Position numbers and translations under genes: made by a program
Part shown: positions 8,423 through 17,310 of the stretch, piece after piece
Layout: the number at the start of each line of letters is the position of its first letter
How positions within the stretch are numbered: the stretch's first letter is position 1
The notes under the pieces: generated by a model
What the model was told of the DNA's origin: nothing
Databases searched by the model: none
Seen by the model: only the letters and a program-made list of their open reading frames with translations
Assembly (NCBI RefSeq): GCF_000614975.1
Contig: NZ_BALM01000022.1
Location: 1-64,000, forward strand
DNA length: 64,000 bases
Direction: 5' to 3'
From: Shewanella marina JCM 15074
GTDB taxonomy: Bacteria; Pseudomonadota; Gammaproteobacteria; Enterobacterales; Shewanellaceae

Positions 8423-11277
8423 TTAGGCTTTTTTGATCTGGCAAAGTGTTGCTTTAGTTTCTTGGATCTGAGTCACCACGTCATAACCGTAAGTCATGGC
8501 AGTGTTAGCTGCTTCACCAATCACAAATGGCTCAGTACCTTCTGGATATTTAGGTCCTAAGCTCTTGCCTTCAAATACACCTGCAAAGTGGAACGGCATA
8601 AAGCTTTCGCCTACCGCAACACGAGGAGTTACCATGGCCTTCACAAATACTTTAGCGCCTGTAGGACTTAGTACTTCGACCTTATCACCATTACGGATGC
8701 CGCGATCGGCTGCATCTGCAGGGTTAATTTCGATATACATCTCACGGGCTAATTGCGCTAACCATGCATTTGAACGAGTTTCTTCACCACCACCTTCGTA
8801 CTCAACAATACGACCAGTGGTTAAGATCACTGGGAAGTCTTTCGCGTAGTCTTCTTTCTGAATTGACCAGTAAAGGGTCGGTAGACGCGCAACACGACGG
8901 TCTTGATAAGTTGGGTATTTAGCCACTAAGTCACGACGCGGTGTATATAACGGCTCACGATGCACTGGGATATCATCTGGGAAATTCCAAACGATACAAC
9001 GTGCTTTAGCATTACCATTAGGCTACAGCCATGAGCAATAGCAACACGTACGATACCGCCAGATAAGTCGGTCTTCCAGTTACGGCCTTCAGCTGCAAGC
9101 TTCTCTTCTGGTGTTAAGTCATCCCACCAGCCAAGTTGCTTAAGCATCTTGTCAGTAAATTCTGGGTAACCATCTTTGATGTCACTACCTTTAGAGTAGC
9201 TACCTTCAGCCAGAATATTAACGCCGTCATGTTCAACACCATAACGGGCACGGAAAGTACCACCACCGTTACGTACTTCACGATCTGTACGATATAGAAT
9301 CTGAGTGCCTGGGTGCTTCTGCTCTGGAGTACCCCAACAAGGCCAAGGTAAACCATAAGTTTCACCTTTAGCTGGACCACCTGGTGCTTCTAGGGTTTCA
9401 ATACTGAATGTACCCCAGTTTTGCTGGTGCATCTTCAAACGCTCAGGGCTTTGACCGGTATAACCCACTGTCCACATACCGCGGTTAAACTCACGAGTAA
9501 TGTCTTCAATAAGTGGTTCTGAACCATTCACCTTGATGTGCTTACAAAGCTGCTTTTCAAAACCAAACTTCTGCGCTAGCAGATACATGGTTTCGTGATC
9601 AGGCTTACATTCAAATAATGGCTCGATAACCTTGTCACGCCATTGAATTGAACGGTTAGACGCAGACACAGAACCATAAGTTTCAAACTGAGTACATGCA
9701 GGTAAAATATACACGCCGTCAGTACGGTTACCTAAAATACTAGCAATCGTTGGATATGGATCGACAACCACAACAGTGTCCATCTTTTCCAATGCTTCTT
9801 TCACGTGTTGACCACGGGTTTCAGTTGTTACTGACTGACCCCAGAAGAATGCCATACGTACGTTATCACGCTGTGCTAGCTCGGCTTTATTCTCTAACAC
9901 ACCATCGTGCCAGCGAGAACAAGGGATACCGGTAGAGTTCATTGGAACCTGACCTAAATAAGTACCTTGGTCGAAACGGCCTTTAACCCAATCGTAATCA
10001 AGATCCCATACACGACACCAGTGCTGCCATGAACCTGTTTTCAAGCCATAGTAACCAGGTAACGTGTCGTTCAATAGACCGAAGTCAGTTGCACCCTGTA
10101 CGTTATCGTGACCACGGAAGATGTTAGTACCACCACCAACAACACCCATGTTGCCTAATGCAAGCTGAAGAATACAGTAAGCACGAGTGTTAGCGTTACC
10201 GATGTGATGCTGAGTACCACCCATACACCAAACCACAGTACCTGGACGGTTATCCGCTAGCATTTTAGCTGTGCGGTACATTTGCTCACGTGGTACACCA
10301 ACAACGTTTTCAACTTCTTCAGGCGTCCAGTTTTTACACGCATCTTGAATACGTGAAATACCGTATACACGCTCATCAATAAATTCTTGAGCCTGCCAAC
10401 CGTTATCGAAGATGTGCCATAGCAGACCATAGATAAATGGAATGTCAGTACCTGAACGGATATGAATATACTCATCACACTTAGCTGCGGTATGAGTAAA
10501 ACGAGGATCAACTACAATCACCTTCGCACCGCGTTCTTTACCTTCAAGAATATGCTGCATCGCAACTGGATGCGCTTCTGTTGGGTTAGAACCGATGAAA
10601 ATCATTGACTTAGCATTACGCATGTCATTGATTGAGTTAGTTTGCGCACCGTAGCCCCAAGTGTTAGCAACACCGGCTACCGTGGTAGAGTGACAAATAC
10701 GAGCAGAGTGGTCGACGTTGTTGGTGCCCCACATTGCTGCAAATTTACGATATAAATAAGCTTGTTCGTTTGAAAACTTAGCGCTACCCATAAAGTAAAC
10801 TGAGTCAGGACCTGACTCTTGACGAACCTTAAGGGCACGTTCACTTACTTCATTGATCGCAGTTTCCCAAGAGATACGCTTCCACTTACCGTTCACTAAC
10901 TTCATTGGATATTTAACGCGTTTTGCGCCGCTACCCACTTCACGTAATGAAGCACCTTTAGCACAGTGACCGCCCGCATTGAATGGGTGATCAAACGCAG
11001 GCTCTTGATGAGTCCATACGCCATCTTGTACATGAGCATAAACACCACAACCTACCGCACAATGTGAGCAGATAGTACGTTTTACTTCAATTGGTGTATC
11101 GTGCGGTACAAACTCAGTTTGAGCTTCCGCTTTACGCATCATGCCCATACCAAGTACAGAAGCCGCTGCAATACCACCAGTAGCCAAACCTGCAGAGCGC
11201 AAGAATTGACGACGGTTTAAGCCAAGGTGTTGTTTTTCAACAACCTCAACTTGCTCTGATTTGCGAGATAATCGCAT
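8423..11277 (-). CDS. fdhA: Formate dehydrogenase catalytic subunit, copy 2 (frameshifted)
   Basis: Second molybdopterin formate dehydrogenase large subunit, 951 residues when repaired. Tat motif NRRQFLR at residues 21-27; [4Fe-4S] ligands C70, C73, C77 and C105; active-site cysteine C195 in HSARICHS, again not selenocysteine. The frame breaks near 9021-9022: HGCSLMVML becomes HGCSPNGNAKARC once one G (C on the coding strand) is restored. The C-terminal molybdopterin-binding domain then continues through MHREPLYTPRRDLVAKYPT to the stop at 8423. The protein is very similar to copy 1 throughout, so the two enzymes probably share a reaction and may differ in expression or metal preference (inference). 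Confidence 0.93.
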
Positions 11278-11286
11278 CGCAATCTC

Positions 11287-11493
11287 CTATTTTCTGCCTA
11301 ACGTGGCGTAATAACGACGGATATGGTCAGTTTCGCGGTAACCTGAACCTTCTTCCTCAGTAGATACTTTTGCATCCTTTGGTGTCGCAGCTAGCACTTG
11401 GCTACTTGCGGCAACAACCGCTGTAGCAGCACCGCCAATTGCTAAGGTTTTTAGCAATTCACGACGACCCATATTGGAAACAGACTTTTTCAT
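11287..11493 (-). CDS. fdhX: FdhX: small Tat-signal protein of formate dehydrogenase operon 2
   Basis: A 68-residue paralogue of 5788-5991. Twin-arginine segment MGRRELLKTLAIGG (residues 8-21), hydrophobic core, a likely cleavage after VLA, and the conserved tail SGYRETDHIRRYYATLGRK. It precedes fdhA by nine bases and follows the TorD-like gene, from which it is separated by two strong hairpins. The tail is the only conserved mature part, so it probably makes the contact with FdhA or FdhB. Confidence 0.85.
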   Translation of the reverse strand: MKKSVSNMGRRELLKTLAIGGAATAVVAASSQVLAATPKDAKVSTEEEGSGYRETDHIRRYYATLGRK

Positions 11494-11546
11494 AGAGTCT
11501 CCTTTTTGAATGTTACAATAAGTTACAACTTATCAACGTTTATCAA

Positions 11547-11604
11547 GGCGTTTTGCAAACGCCCTTAAAGACTGCGCCCCGCTCAGATTGCTCTGGCGGG
11601 GCGC
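11547..11604 (-). promoter_or_regulatory. Two stem-loops between the TorD-like gene and fdhX
   Basis: First stem 11547-11563 (GGCGTTT, three-base loop, AAACGCC). Second and very stable stem 11574-11604 (GCGCCCCGC / GCGGGGCGC, extended inside by CAGA / TCTG). Neither has a T tract in the transcribed direction. They lie in the 124-base gap separating accessory genes from structural genes and may mark a processing or attenuation point. Confidence 0.55.
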
Positions 11605-11617
11605 GGTATACTTGCTT

Positions 11618-12274
11618 TTAGACAATGTCACTGGTGGTTGGGGTGATACCCTCAGCACCGGGACAGTTGACAGGGATGTCCAAGCTAAGTTGCTCAAACT
11701 CGTAAGCTTCTCGTGCAAAAAATGCCTTTGCAAGTGCGCCAACAGTCGCGTAAAACGCGGCGCTAGGGGCTTTTGCAAGATCATCACTAAAGCGTTCAAT
11801 CCAACCACCAAGATGGCGCTTGTAGAAAGCTAACTGGCGAAATCCTGGAGCTTCCAGAATTAAACAGCCCATGACTTCACATAATGCAGCCACATGATCT
11901 TCAGGTTCTTTCACATCATCTTGACGTTCAAAACCTAATTGTTTTAAATCTTGACGCAATAGAGCTAACGGCTTATCCATTAACGAACCAGTAACAAACC
12001 AGCTACCGTAAGGGATGATTTCACCACAACCTACGCCTAAAAACAGGTCAAAATATTCATCTTCTAACTGTTCAGGGGTAAATTGCGCAGCAGCTAGCTT
12101 TAATGCTAACCATGCTTTAGTCATATCGTTATCATCATCAGCATCAATTTCAAGTGATGCTAAAAAGCTTAATAACTCAGCCGTCGGCTCGCGACGCAGT
12201 AATGCAGCTAGCAGCTGATAGATATCTGCGCGTAACTGATCGTTTTCTGATACTTCTCTTACTAATTCGGTCAT
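11618..12274 (-). CDS. TorD-family chaperone for formate dehydrogenase
   Basis: A 218-residue, mostly helical protein of the TorD/DmsD/NarJ family, cytoplasmic chaperones that hold molybdoenzyme large subunits and their Tat signals until the cofactor is inserted. Features seen are the N-terminal helix RADIYQLLAALLRREPTAELL, the middle stretch LEDEYFDLFLGVGCGEIIPYGS, and the family motif EPEDHVAALCEVM near residue 130. It begins 10 bases after the polyferredoxin gene and lies just upstream of fdhX-fdhA, which points to FdhA as its client. It is distinct from E. coli FdhE. The nearby family makes the assignment firm; the exact partner is inferred. Confidence 0.85.
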   Translation of the reverse strand: MTELVREVSENDQLRADIYQLLAALLRREPTAELLSFLASLEIDADDDNDMTKAWLALKLAAAQFTPEQLEDEYFDLFLGVGCGEIIPYGSWFVTGSLMDKPLALLRQDLKQLGFERQDDVKEPEDHVAALCEVMGCLILEAPGFRQLAFYKRHLGGWIERFSDDLAKAPSAAFYATVGALAKAFFAREAYEFEQLSLDIPVNCPGAEGITPTTSDIV

Positions 12275-12284
12275 GGCGGATCTC

Positions 12285-13949
12285 TTATTTCAGTTGCTTT
12301 TCTGGCTCGGCAAGAATGTCTTCAAACATATCTTTAACCCGGCAGTCTGCACACATCTTTAAACGTTCAATATTGGCACCAAATGCACTGTGGCTACCAA
12401 CCATATCAAGCATACGTGTAATCATAGATTGCGTCGCAAATGCGGTACCACAAGTAATACATTCAAATGGCGCTTCCTCTTTTAACGTTTGTGGTGCTTG
12501 ACGCACGGCTTGATCAAAATTCACCTGTGGTACAAGGCTTATCACCTTTTCAGGACATGCTTGCGCACATAAACCACATTGAACACAATCTTGCTCAACA
12601 AAACGAAGCGCTGGCATGTCGCCACCATCTTTTAATGCTTGAGTCGGACAGGTCGCCACACAAGATAAGCATAAAGTACATTTATCTTGATTAACGGTAA
12701 CCTTACCGTAAGGGATATTGCTCATTGATAAACAAGTATCAACGGCTGCAGCTTGCTGATTCAGATGATCTAATGCTGCATATAAAGTTTCACGTTTAGT
12801 CGTTGCATCAAATGCCGCTGGCATAATGATTGGCCAATCACGACTAATATCTAAAATCGGTGCTACCACTTCAGTATCAACACTATTCACTAGCTCAATA
12901 CGTTGCGGCTGACCCATCTCTTCAAGTATGCGATTAACTAAGAGTAATTCGCCATTTAGCATTTGGGTCAATGTTGGCGCTGTCGCAGGCGTATTTAGGA
13001 TAAGGACTTTACGTGCGCCCCATGCTAATGCAGATAACCAATGATCAATGCTCGCAACTGTAATTTCTTCTAGTTCAACTGGTAAAATTTCACCAGCAAG
13101 ACTGTCATCAATCATTGCCGCACCAGCGTCGCTATCGTGGAATAAAACCACTGGAGCAACATTAGTTTGCTCACGGAAACGACCCACAATTTTCTTTAAG
13201 AAAACTTGCAGAGATTGCGGTGTCGGTAAGTCATAAGCAATTGCCCCTGTCGGGCATGCATTAGTACAGCTGCCCGCACCATGACAAAGGTAAGGATCGA
13301 TCTCAATCACATTATCAATGCTGCTAATGGCATCTGCTGGACAGAAGTTCAAGCAACGATTACAACCCGCATTACCATGACGGTAATGGGCGCATAAATC
13401 TGCATTCACTTTAACGTAGCGTGGCTTATCGAACTCACCGATTAAATCAGGCAACTCTGTTAGGGCTGTCGCTAACTTAGTTTGATCTTGACCGACATAA
13501 AAATAGCCTGGCGGTAACATCTCTAAGTTAAGACAAGGTGTTGCACTTAAATCCAAAATAAGATCAAAGTGAGGCTTGCGAATAGCCACCATGCTCAATT
13601 CAGCAATGGTGTCGCCATTATCGACTGTCACTTGGAATTGACCAAGGAAGCCTTTAACACTAATAAGTTTATTGTAGAAAGTCTCTACATCAGTAGCAGA
13701 CTCAAGTACGCGCTCAAGATGCTCAGGATCTTGAGATGTGATGGCTTCATTAGCCAAAATAACACAAGCGCCCATACCAGACAGCTGTCCAGCGGCTAAT
13801 CGTGCCAAATCTTCAGGGCCAATGATTAGTACATTACCTTCAGTGCTATAAGTCACTGTTGGTGGAATTAAGTTTTGTAGTATTTGCGTTTGCGCAAGCA
13901 CCTGTTGACGAACCTGTTTAAGCTCCGTCGGCGATATAATATTACTCAC
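12285..13949 (-). CDS. Large multi-cluster 4Fe-4S ferredoxin-type protein of the fdh region
   Basis: A 554-residue cytoplasmic protein with no signal peptide. Iron-sulfur motifs lie in two blocks. In the middle are CAHYRHGNAGCNRCLNFCP and CHGAGSCTNACPTGAI (about 190-235). Near the C-terminus are CTLCLSCVATCP and CVQCGLCAQACP (about 425-475), followed by CITCGTAF and CADCRVKDMFE. The part between resembles an alpha/beta domain (VVLFHDSDAGA, VLILNTPATAP). Homologues sit beside formate dehydrogenase genes in Shewanella and related bacteria. It probably supplies electrons during assembly or links formate oxidation to cytoplasmic acceptors, but this is inference. Confidence 0.8.
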   Translation of the reverse strand: MSNIISPTELKQVRQQVLAQTQILQNLIPPTVTYSTEGNVLIIGPEDLARLAAGQLSGMGACVILANEAITSQDPEHLERVLESATDVETFYNKLISVKGFLGQFQVTVDNGDTIAELSMVAIRKPHFDLILDLSATPCLNLEMLPPGYFYVGQDQTKLATALTELPDLIGEFDKPRYVKVNADLCAHYRHGNAGCNRCLNFCPADAISSIDNVIEIDPYLCHGAGSCTNACPTGAIAYDLPTPQSLQVFLKKIVGRFREQTNVAPVVLFHDSDAGAAMIDDSLAGEILPVELEEITVASIDHWLSALAWGARKVLILNTPATAPTLTQMLNGELLLVNRILEEMGQPQRIELVNSVDTEVVAPILDISRDWPIIMPAAFDATTKRETLYAALDHLNQQAAAVDTCLSMSNIPYGKVTVNQDKCTLCLSCVATCPTQALKDGGDMPALRFVEQDCVQCGLCAQACPEKVISLVPQVNFDQAVRQAPQTLKEEAPFECITCGTAFATQSMITRMLDMVGSHSAFGANIERLKMCADCRVKDMFEDILAEPEKQLK

Positions 13950-14117
13950 ATTGCATTCCTAAGCAGTTTGCTCATCACTGCTGTATTTGAATCACTGCTT
14001 TATTGAACTGCTGCTTTTGTTTGTATGCTCTATGGCTAAGTCAGCATTCGTTATATATCATTCAATAAAGCAAAAGTCGTACCAGTTTTTATGAAATTAA
14101 AATGATTTATTATCACC

Positions 14118-14759
14118 TTAAGCAACTGGCTTATCGGTTTTATCGTCTACAACTGACCCAGATTGTACTAATTCAGTCTCTTGTTCACCCAATTTGTCCG
14201 CAGATATTTCAGGGGTATTATTAACGATATTGGTATGATTAATCGCGGTTTCAGATGCAAGCTCTGGTTCGGTCGCATCAAGTACTTTTTCAACGGTATC
14301 TTTAACGTTATTAAATAATTTTCTAGCAACTTCAGCGGATTCTTCGGCCGTCATTAACGGTTGCTTATGGTAATCCAACCCATACTCAACCATACCGTCT
14401 AACTCACTAAAATGAGGCTGTTTCCATAAAGCACGTAACGCTGCGGCCTTTGCTGCTGGATCAACGTTATTTGCCATAAATTGGGCAAAACTGCCGCCTA
14501 CTTCAATCGAATCTGGATCGGGCAAATCTGCTGCAGTTAGCACTCGATTGGGATCTTGCGGTTCAGTTGACTCAACAACTGAAGCTTCAGCAGCATTATC
14601 AGTCGCAGGGGAAACTTCAAGTTCAACTGGAGTCTCTGCGACAGGTTCAATCGGCTCAGCGCTCTCAACCACAGGTTTTGCTTCGACTTTAGCCTCCGCT
14701 TCTACCTGTTGACGACGCAGTTGCCAGCGGCTTAAAAAGCCACCACTTTGCTCACTCAT
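14118..14759 (-). CDS. DUF3306 protein
   Basis: A 213-residue protein of the DUF3306 family, found next to formate dehydrogenase genes. The N-terminus GGFLSRWQLRRQQVEAEAK is followed by a long Glu/Pro/Val-rich low-complexity stretch (about 20-70), then the conserved core LTAADLPDPDSIEVGGSFA with FMANNVDPAAKAAALRALW and HFSELDGMVEYGLDY. No enzyme motif and no membrane segment are seen. It overlaps the upstream DUF3305 gene by four bases (ATGA), so the two are probably translated together. The function is unknown; the context points to formate dehydrogenase maturation. Confidence 0.8.
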   Translation of the reverse strand: MSEQSGGFLSRWQLRRQQVEAEAKVEAKPVVESAEPIEPVAETPVELEVSPATDNAAEASVVESTEPQDPNRVLTAADLPDPDSIEVGGSFAQFMANNVDPAAKAAALRALWKQPHFSELDGMVEYGLDYHKQPLMTAEESAEVARKLFNNVKDTVEKVLDATEPELASETAINHTNIVNNTPEISADKLGEQETELVQSGSVVDDKTDKPVA

Positions 14760-15244
14760 AGCCCTTTCCTCTGCTTTTCAGTCGCTAATTCTTTACGACG
14801 ATTCACATGTTTACGGCGATGAGCAGTAATTTCAACTTCACCATGTTTGGTAATAAATGCTTCAATCCAGCAGGCAATTGCATCTGGCATTGGCATATTT
14901 AATACTGGCGTATCACCTTCTAAACAAGCTGCGGCAACACCTTGATCTGCAGAAATAGCGGCAGGGATCCAAGTACCATCGCCTAACTCATCGCATACAA
15001 CATAGATCATGGGATTGTTCATATCTAAATTTAAACGATAACTAGCACGCTCATCTAAATGCAGTTCTAACAAAACCAAACTCGCACCTTCTGGTGCGTC
15101 ATAATTCGCAGGGATAACTTGATCAAGTTCCCACTGCTCTGTGAGCCAACGACCGATCTGTTTTTCTGATCTCTTTAGCGAAACATACATTGGCCACTGG
15201 CTTTCGGTGTGTTGCATATGATAAACCTTTATAAAATCGGTCAT
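14756..15244 (-). CDS. DUF3305 protein
   Basis: A 162-residue protein of the DUF3305 family. It has a beta-rich core with VYVSLKRSEKQIGRW-like residues, then VLLELHLDERASYRLNLD and YVVCDELGDGTWIPAAISAD, and ends in a very basic tail (HRRKHVNRRKELATEKQRK). It is the first gene of the leftward accessory set DUF3305-DUF3306-polyferredoxin-TorD, divergent from fdhD. The function is unknown; it is always reported beside molybdenum formate dehydrogenase genes, so a role in assembly is likely. Confidence 0.8.
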   Translation of the reverse strand: MTDFIKVYHMQHTESQWPMYVSLKRSEKQIGRWLTEQWELDQVIPANYDAPEGASLVLLELHLDERASYRLNLDMNNPMIYVVCDELGDGTWIPAAISADQGVAAACLEGDTPVLNMPMPDAIACWIEAFITKHGEVEITAHRRKHVNRRKELATEKQRKGL

Positions 15245-15355
15245 AGACAGCTTGTCTGACCAGGTGATAATACTTAAAACAAATGCAAATAATATGCCAG
15301 CTTACAAAACCCTAAACAAATAGCGACTTAGTGATAAATCTACACTTTAAGATTA

Positions 15356-15368
15356 GGACATTTTGTCC
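15356..15368. promoter_or_regulatory. Palindrome in the DUF3305-fdhD divergent region
   Basis: GGACA-TTT-TGTCC, a perfect 5-bp inverted repeat inside an AT-rich 250-base divergent promoter region. It may be an operator for a regulator of the formate genes, for example the HTH protein at 16359-17266, but no known consensus is matched. Confidence 0.3.
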
Positions 15369-15417
15369 AAACTTCAATTAAAATATAGACATATTCAACC
15401 GACCACAACCCTATAAA

Positions 15418-15433
15418 TGAGATAAGCATCACA
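15418..15433 (+). promoter_or_regulatory. CRP-like site upstream of fdhD
   Basis: TGAGA-N6-TCACA matches 9 of 10 bases of the CRP consensus, centred 70 bases before the fdhD ATG and inside the divergent region with DUF3305. CRP is a main activator of anaerobic respiration in Shewanella, so control of formate dehydrogenase maturation by CRP is reasonable. Confidence 0.45.
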
Positions 15434-15495
15434 TTTTATATATAGTTAATACGTTTAGGTACAATTATTGCTATGTTTATTCTACTTTCGTTTTT

Positions 15496-16338
15496 ATGGC
15501 CTTTATTATGAACCCATTATCGATCAACCTAGTTAAAACCCGCGCCGAAGTACCGCTAACCATCGCTGTCACCGCTGTTAACGAGAATGGTGAGGTGGTC
15601 GATAAACATGTCGCCTGCGAACGACCATTGACCGTATATTTAAACTGGCGTCCTATTGTGACATTAATGACATTAGGGGCAAGACCAGAAGCTCTGGCGT
15701 TGGGATACCTGAAAAATCAAGGTTTTATTACAGACGCAAAACAACTTGAATCCGTCATCGTTGATTGGGATGTCAATTCAGCCGCCATTATCACTACTGA
15801 ACAAACTGAAAATTTAGAGCAACAGTTATCAGAAAAAACGGTCACCACAGGTTGTGGTCAAGGTACTGTTTTTGGTGGCTTTATGGATGGTGTTGAAGAT
15901 ATTAAATTGCCCACACCACAAATAAAACAGAGCACCCTATACAGCCTACTTAAAAATATTAATGAGTATAATGACACCTATAAAAATGCAGGTGCAGTAC
16001 ATGGTTGTGGCATTTGTCATGAAGATCAAATACTTAATTTTGTTGAAGATGTTGGTCGTCATAATGCCGTTGATACCCTTGCTGGTGAAATGTGGATTAA
16101 CCAACAAGATGGTGCGGATAAAGTATTCTACACCACAGGCCGCCTGACCTCTGAAATGGTCATTAAGGTAGCCAAAATGGGTATCCCTGTTTTATTATCT
16201 CGCAGCGGCGTGACTCAGATGGGCTTAGAGCTAGCTCAAAAATTGGGAATAACCACCATTGCTCGAGCCAAAGGCCGTCACTTTTTAATTTATAATGGCA
16301 GCGAAACCATCGAATTTGATGCCCCAAGCAAGCGTTAA
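15496..16338 (+). CDS. fdhD: FdhD, sulfur-transfer factor for formate dehydrogenase
   Basis: A 280-residue protein that moves sulfur from a cysteine desulfurase to the bis-MGD cofactor of FdhA. Family marks are CERPLTVYLN, LALGYLKNQGFI, the loop VTTGCGQGT, FVEDVGRHNAVDTL, YTTGRLTSEMV, and the tail ARAKGRHFLIYNG. E. coli FdhD has a CxxC in the loop; here only C120 remains there. A separate CGIC pair lies at 171-174, just ahead of EDVGRHNA. Starts at 15496 and 15511 are both possible. It is divergent from the assembly genes and is followed by the regulator gene 20 bases later. Confidence 0.9.
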   Translation: MAFIMNPLSINLVKTRAEVPLTIAVTAVNENGEVVDKHVACERPLTVYLNWRPIVTLMTLGARPEALALGYLKNQGFITDAKQLESVIVDWDVNSAAIITTEQTENLEQQLSEKTVTTGCGQGTVFGGFMDGVEDIKLPTPQIKQSTLYSLLKNINEYNDTYKNAGAVHGCGICHEDQILNFVEDVGRHNAVDTLAGEMWINQQDGADKVFYTTGRLTSEMVIKVAKMGIPVLLSRSGVTQMGLELAQKLGITTIARAKGRHFLIYNGSETIEFDAPSKR

Positions 16339-16358
16339 TAATTACCGCAGGAATCAAA

Positions 16359-17266
16359 ATGACCGAAGCTAGTGACCTAGTTTATATGAGCGCCAAGCAA
16401 GTGGCCGAATACTTAGATCTTAATGAAAAAAAGGTCTATGCCATGGCTAATGACAGGATTTTACCTGCCACAAAAATCACTGGTAAGTGGCTATTTCCTA
16501 AGATTTTAATTGACCGCTGGATCATGGATTCATGCCACAGCGGTATGCTAACGGACCGACTCTTAATTACGGGCAGTGATGACCCATTATTATCAATGTT
16601 AGTGGCACGTTTAATGTCGCATGTGGGTAGCCGAGAATTAATTAGCTATAGCGCAACGGGTTCAAGATTAGGACTCGACTTACTGTCTAAGGCTATGCCG
16701 ACGTGTGTACCTTGCACTGGGGCAGTGTTGATGAACGTAATATTCGCCATCCCGCGCTACTTAAGGGCTATGCCAACCACCAACAATGGATCATGGTACA
16801 TGGCTACACCAGACAACAGGGATTAATCGTTCGCCCAGACATGCTACATCGCTGCCAAGAGGCCGACAAAGTACTGAGCTTAGCTTGGCGCTGGGTTAAC
16901 CGTCAGGAAGGTGCGGGCAGCCAGCAACATTTAGCGCATTGGTTAAAAACTCAAGGTGCTGAAATTGAAGACTTAACCAGCACGTTAACGGCATATAGTG
17001 AACGTGAATTAGCAGGCTACATTGCCAGGGGTGACGCAGATATTGGTTTTGGTTGCCAATCTGTCGCACTTGAAAGCGGCTTAGGATTTATTCCGTTAGT
17101 CACTGAATCTTTTGATTTTGTGATGCCACAAAGCATCTATTTTAGACGCCAATTACAACAGCTATTTAGCATGTTAACCAGTCCGCAAACACGTCAACTA
17201 GCGCTGATGTTAGGCGGATATGATTTAACCGACTGCGGCAAGCTATTGTGGAACCCAAGCAAATAA
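16359..17266 (+). CDS. Regulator with excisionase-type HTH and periplasmic-binding-protein-like domain (frameshifted)
   Basis: Repaired length about 302 residues. The N-terminus (about 8-60) is a MerR/excisionase-like helix-turn-helix: YMSAKQVAEYLDLNEKKVYAMA, then a tryptophan-rich GKWLFPKILIDRWI. The remainder is a substrate-binding fold of the PBP-like family that in other proteins senses molybdate or similar anions (GSDDPLLSMLV, YSATGSRLGLDLLS, ARGDADIGFGCQS, FIPLVTESFDFV). There is no signal peptide, so it acts in the cytoplasm. The frame breaks at 16691-16692; adding one G gives LLSKGYADVCTLHWG and the downstream frame. Its place after fdhD suggests cofactor- or metal-dependent control of the formate genes. 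Confidence 0.75.
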
Positions 17267-17274
17267 TACAAGCA

Positions 17275-17304
17275 ATAACGGCATCTATTGATGCCGTTAT
17301 CTTT
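17275..17304. terminator. Terminator between the regulator gene and rlmF
   Basis: Perfect 11-bp stem ATAACGGCATC / GATGCCGTTAT with a four-base loop, followed by CTTTT on the plus strand, between two convergent genes. Confidence 0.75.
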
Positions 17305-17310
17305 TATGCT

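Noticed and set aside
8923..9040. Two overlapping FdhA pieces as separate genes
   Set aside because: They are one gene broken by one missing base; the paralogue at 2917-5774 is continuous across the same region.
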